Of a stretch of DNA of 16,097 nucleotides, positions 15,421-16,097 are shown piece after piece. The notes under the pieces were generated by a model, which was given only the letters and a program-made list of their open reading frames with translations, was not told the DNA's origin and searched no databases. A program made the translations under genes and the position numbers. Source of the DNA: Bacillota bacterium (lineage in GTDB: Bacteria > Bacillota_A > Clostridia > Lachnospirales > Lachnospiraceae); contig JAEZSL010000227.1 of NCBI GenBank assembly GCA_023443925.1, forward strand, positions 1-16,097. Reading direction: 5' to 3'. Positions within the stretch are counted from its first letter, which is position 1; each line of letters opens with the position of its first letter.

Positions 15421-16097
15421 TTCCAATACATGGATTTCATCAAGTACGTTACAATATGGCTCTAAATTTATCTTATCGTTAAACAGGTCGGCAGCTGAAA
15501 AATCCTGAGGTATCAGCTTTGCTAATTGCAGCGTATGTTCTGTAATTTTTTCATATAACTTCGCCAGATCTTCTCTTCCGTAATCATTGAAAAACGGCAC
15601 CGCATACTGCCGGTCTAAATATTGCTTATAATTACACATAACATTCAGATACGGCTCAAAATTATCTGTCCAGCTATATGTTTTAAGTGCATGAATGAAG
15701 GCTTTATGGGCTGCAAGTCCATTATACTGCCCCGGTGCAAGATTTTCTTCATGGATTAAGCGCCGTACAAGCTTTAAAGTCTCTTTTAATATTTCATCTT
15801 TATCCGGTTTTTCAGTTTTCCCTTCAATAATTAAAATTCTGCCTACACTGCCCTTAGCAAAAAAGCCGGTATGCCACCCTGATTTCCGGAAATAACCGGT
15901 ATCATCCGGCAGTTCATCATGATCCTCATTCACATACATAAATGGATTATAGCCTAATAGTACCTCTCCATCGTTATCATAACCGGAAATAACACAAGCA
16001 TCGGAGCAATTAATTACTCCTTCCAGCGTAATAACCGGCATACCCCGGTCTATGCTGTCAACAATGAGCCTCTTATCCTTTTCATAGTCCCCGCGGA
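15388..16097 (-). CDS. BtrH/C39-like protein, 5' end outside the window (partial)
   Basis: The frame is open from the right edge to the TAG at 15388, about 236 codons. An internal ATG at 16041 is not the real start, because 18 further in-frame codons (RGDYEKDKRLIVDSIDRG) fit the family pattern. SIDRGMPVITLEG, then VISGYDNDGEVLLGYNPF and DTGYFRKSGWHTG, match proteins with a BtrH N-terminal / C39-peptidase-like fold as I know them from Firmicutes. The catalytic Cys would be upstream, beyond the window. The C-terminal ~130 residues are helical, with GLAAHKAFIHALKTY and a terminal coiled coil. The known family member BtrH transfers an acyl group in butirosin synthesis, but most relatives are uncharacterised, so no substrate is proposed. 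The C-terminus has been altered by a tandem duplication. Confidence 0.8.
   Translation of the reverse strand, partial: RGDYEKDKRLIVDSIDRGMPVITLEGVINCSDACVISGYDNDGEVLLGYNPFMYVNEDHDELPDDTGYFRKSGWHTGFFAKGSVGRILIIEGKTEKPDKDEILKETLKLVRRLIHEENLAPGQYNGLAAHKAFIHALKTYSWTDNFEPYLNVMCNYKQYLDRQYAVPFFNDYGREDLAKLYEKITEHTLQLAKLIPQDFSAADLFNDKINLEPYCNVLDEIHVLEQQVLERLNKF

Noticed and set aside
15388..16041. A complete 217-aa gene starting at the ATG at 16041
   Set aside because: The frame stays open to the window edge, and the 18 upstream codons match the family pattern, so this ATG is internal.

Overview
The window comes from an A+T-rich Gram-positive anaerobe, most likely a member of the Lachnospiraceae (Clostridia). 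The reasons are the T-box in front of valS, strong GGAGG-type ribosome binding sites, TTGACA/TATAAT promoters, and a gene set (DUF5717 and DUF5716 families, PadR with a HAAS-type membrane protein) that I associate with that family. No database search was run. Family names come from recognising the sequence and are hedged entry by entry.

Layout, left to right. (1) 1-979, minus strand: a promoter, a structured leader of about 180 nt, an acidic 46-aa small protein, and the start of a zinc-ribbon/TPR protein that runs off the left edge. (2) 980-4431, minus: valS with a complete T-box leader (Val specifier GUA) and its own consensus promoter. (3) 4446-11918, minus: a four-gene operon encoding a 1201-aa Ig-like/helical-repeat scaffold (DUF5717-like), a 422-aa degenerate actin/Hsp70-fold protein (DUF5716-like), a 278-aa TPR-like protein and a 409-aa coiled-coil membrane protein. 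None of the four has a known function; this is the strongest candidate in the window for an undescribed system. (4) 12286-13383, plus: a lone HisC/CobD-type PLP aminotransferase. It ends at a strong hairpin shared with the convergent gene. (5) 13522-15246, minus: a padR regulator overlapping a HAAS-SEDS (FtsW/RodA-like) membrane protein. Two copies of a palindromic operator sit exactly on the padR promoter. (6) 15325-16097, minus: the 3' part of a BtrH/C39-like protein that runs off the right edge, followed by a hairpin.

How the genes may work together. In the four-gene operon, the membrane protein would anchor a cytoplasmic complex, the 1201-aa protein would be the scaffold, the TPR protein an adaptor, and the actin/Hsp70-fold protein a switch or structural subunit. 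This is inference from domain architecture and gene order. The PadR/HAAS-SEDS pair looks like an autoregulated, inducible module acting on the cell envelope. A recurring oddity is short tandem repeats: 13-, 15- and 20-bp units in intergenic DNA, and 21- and 20-bp units inside or at the end of genes.
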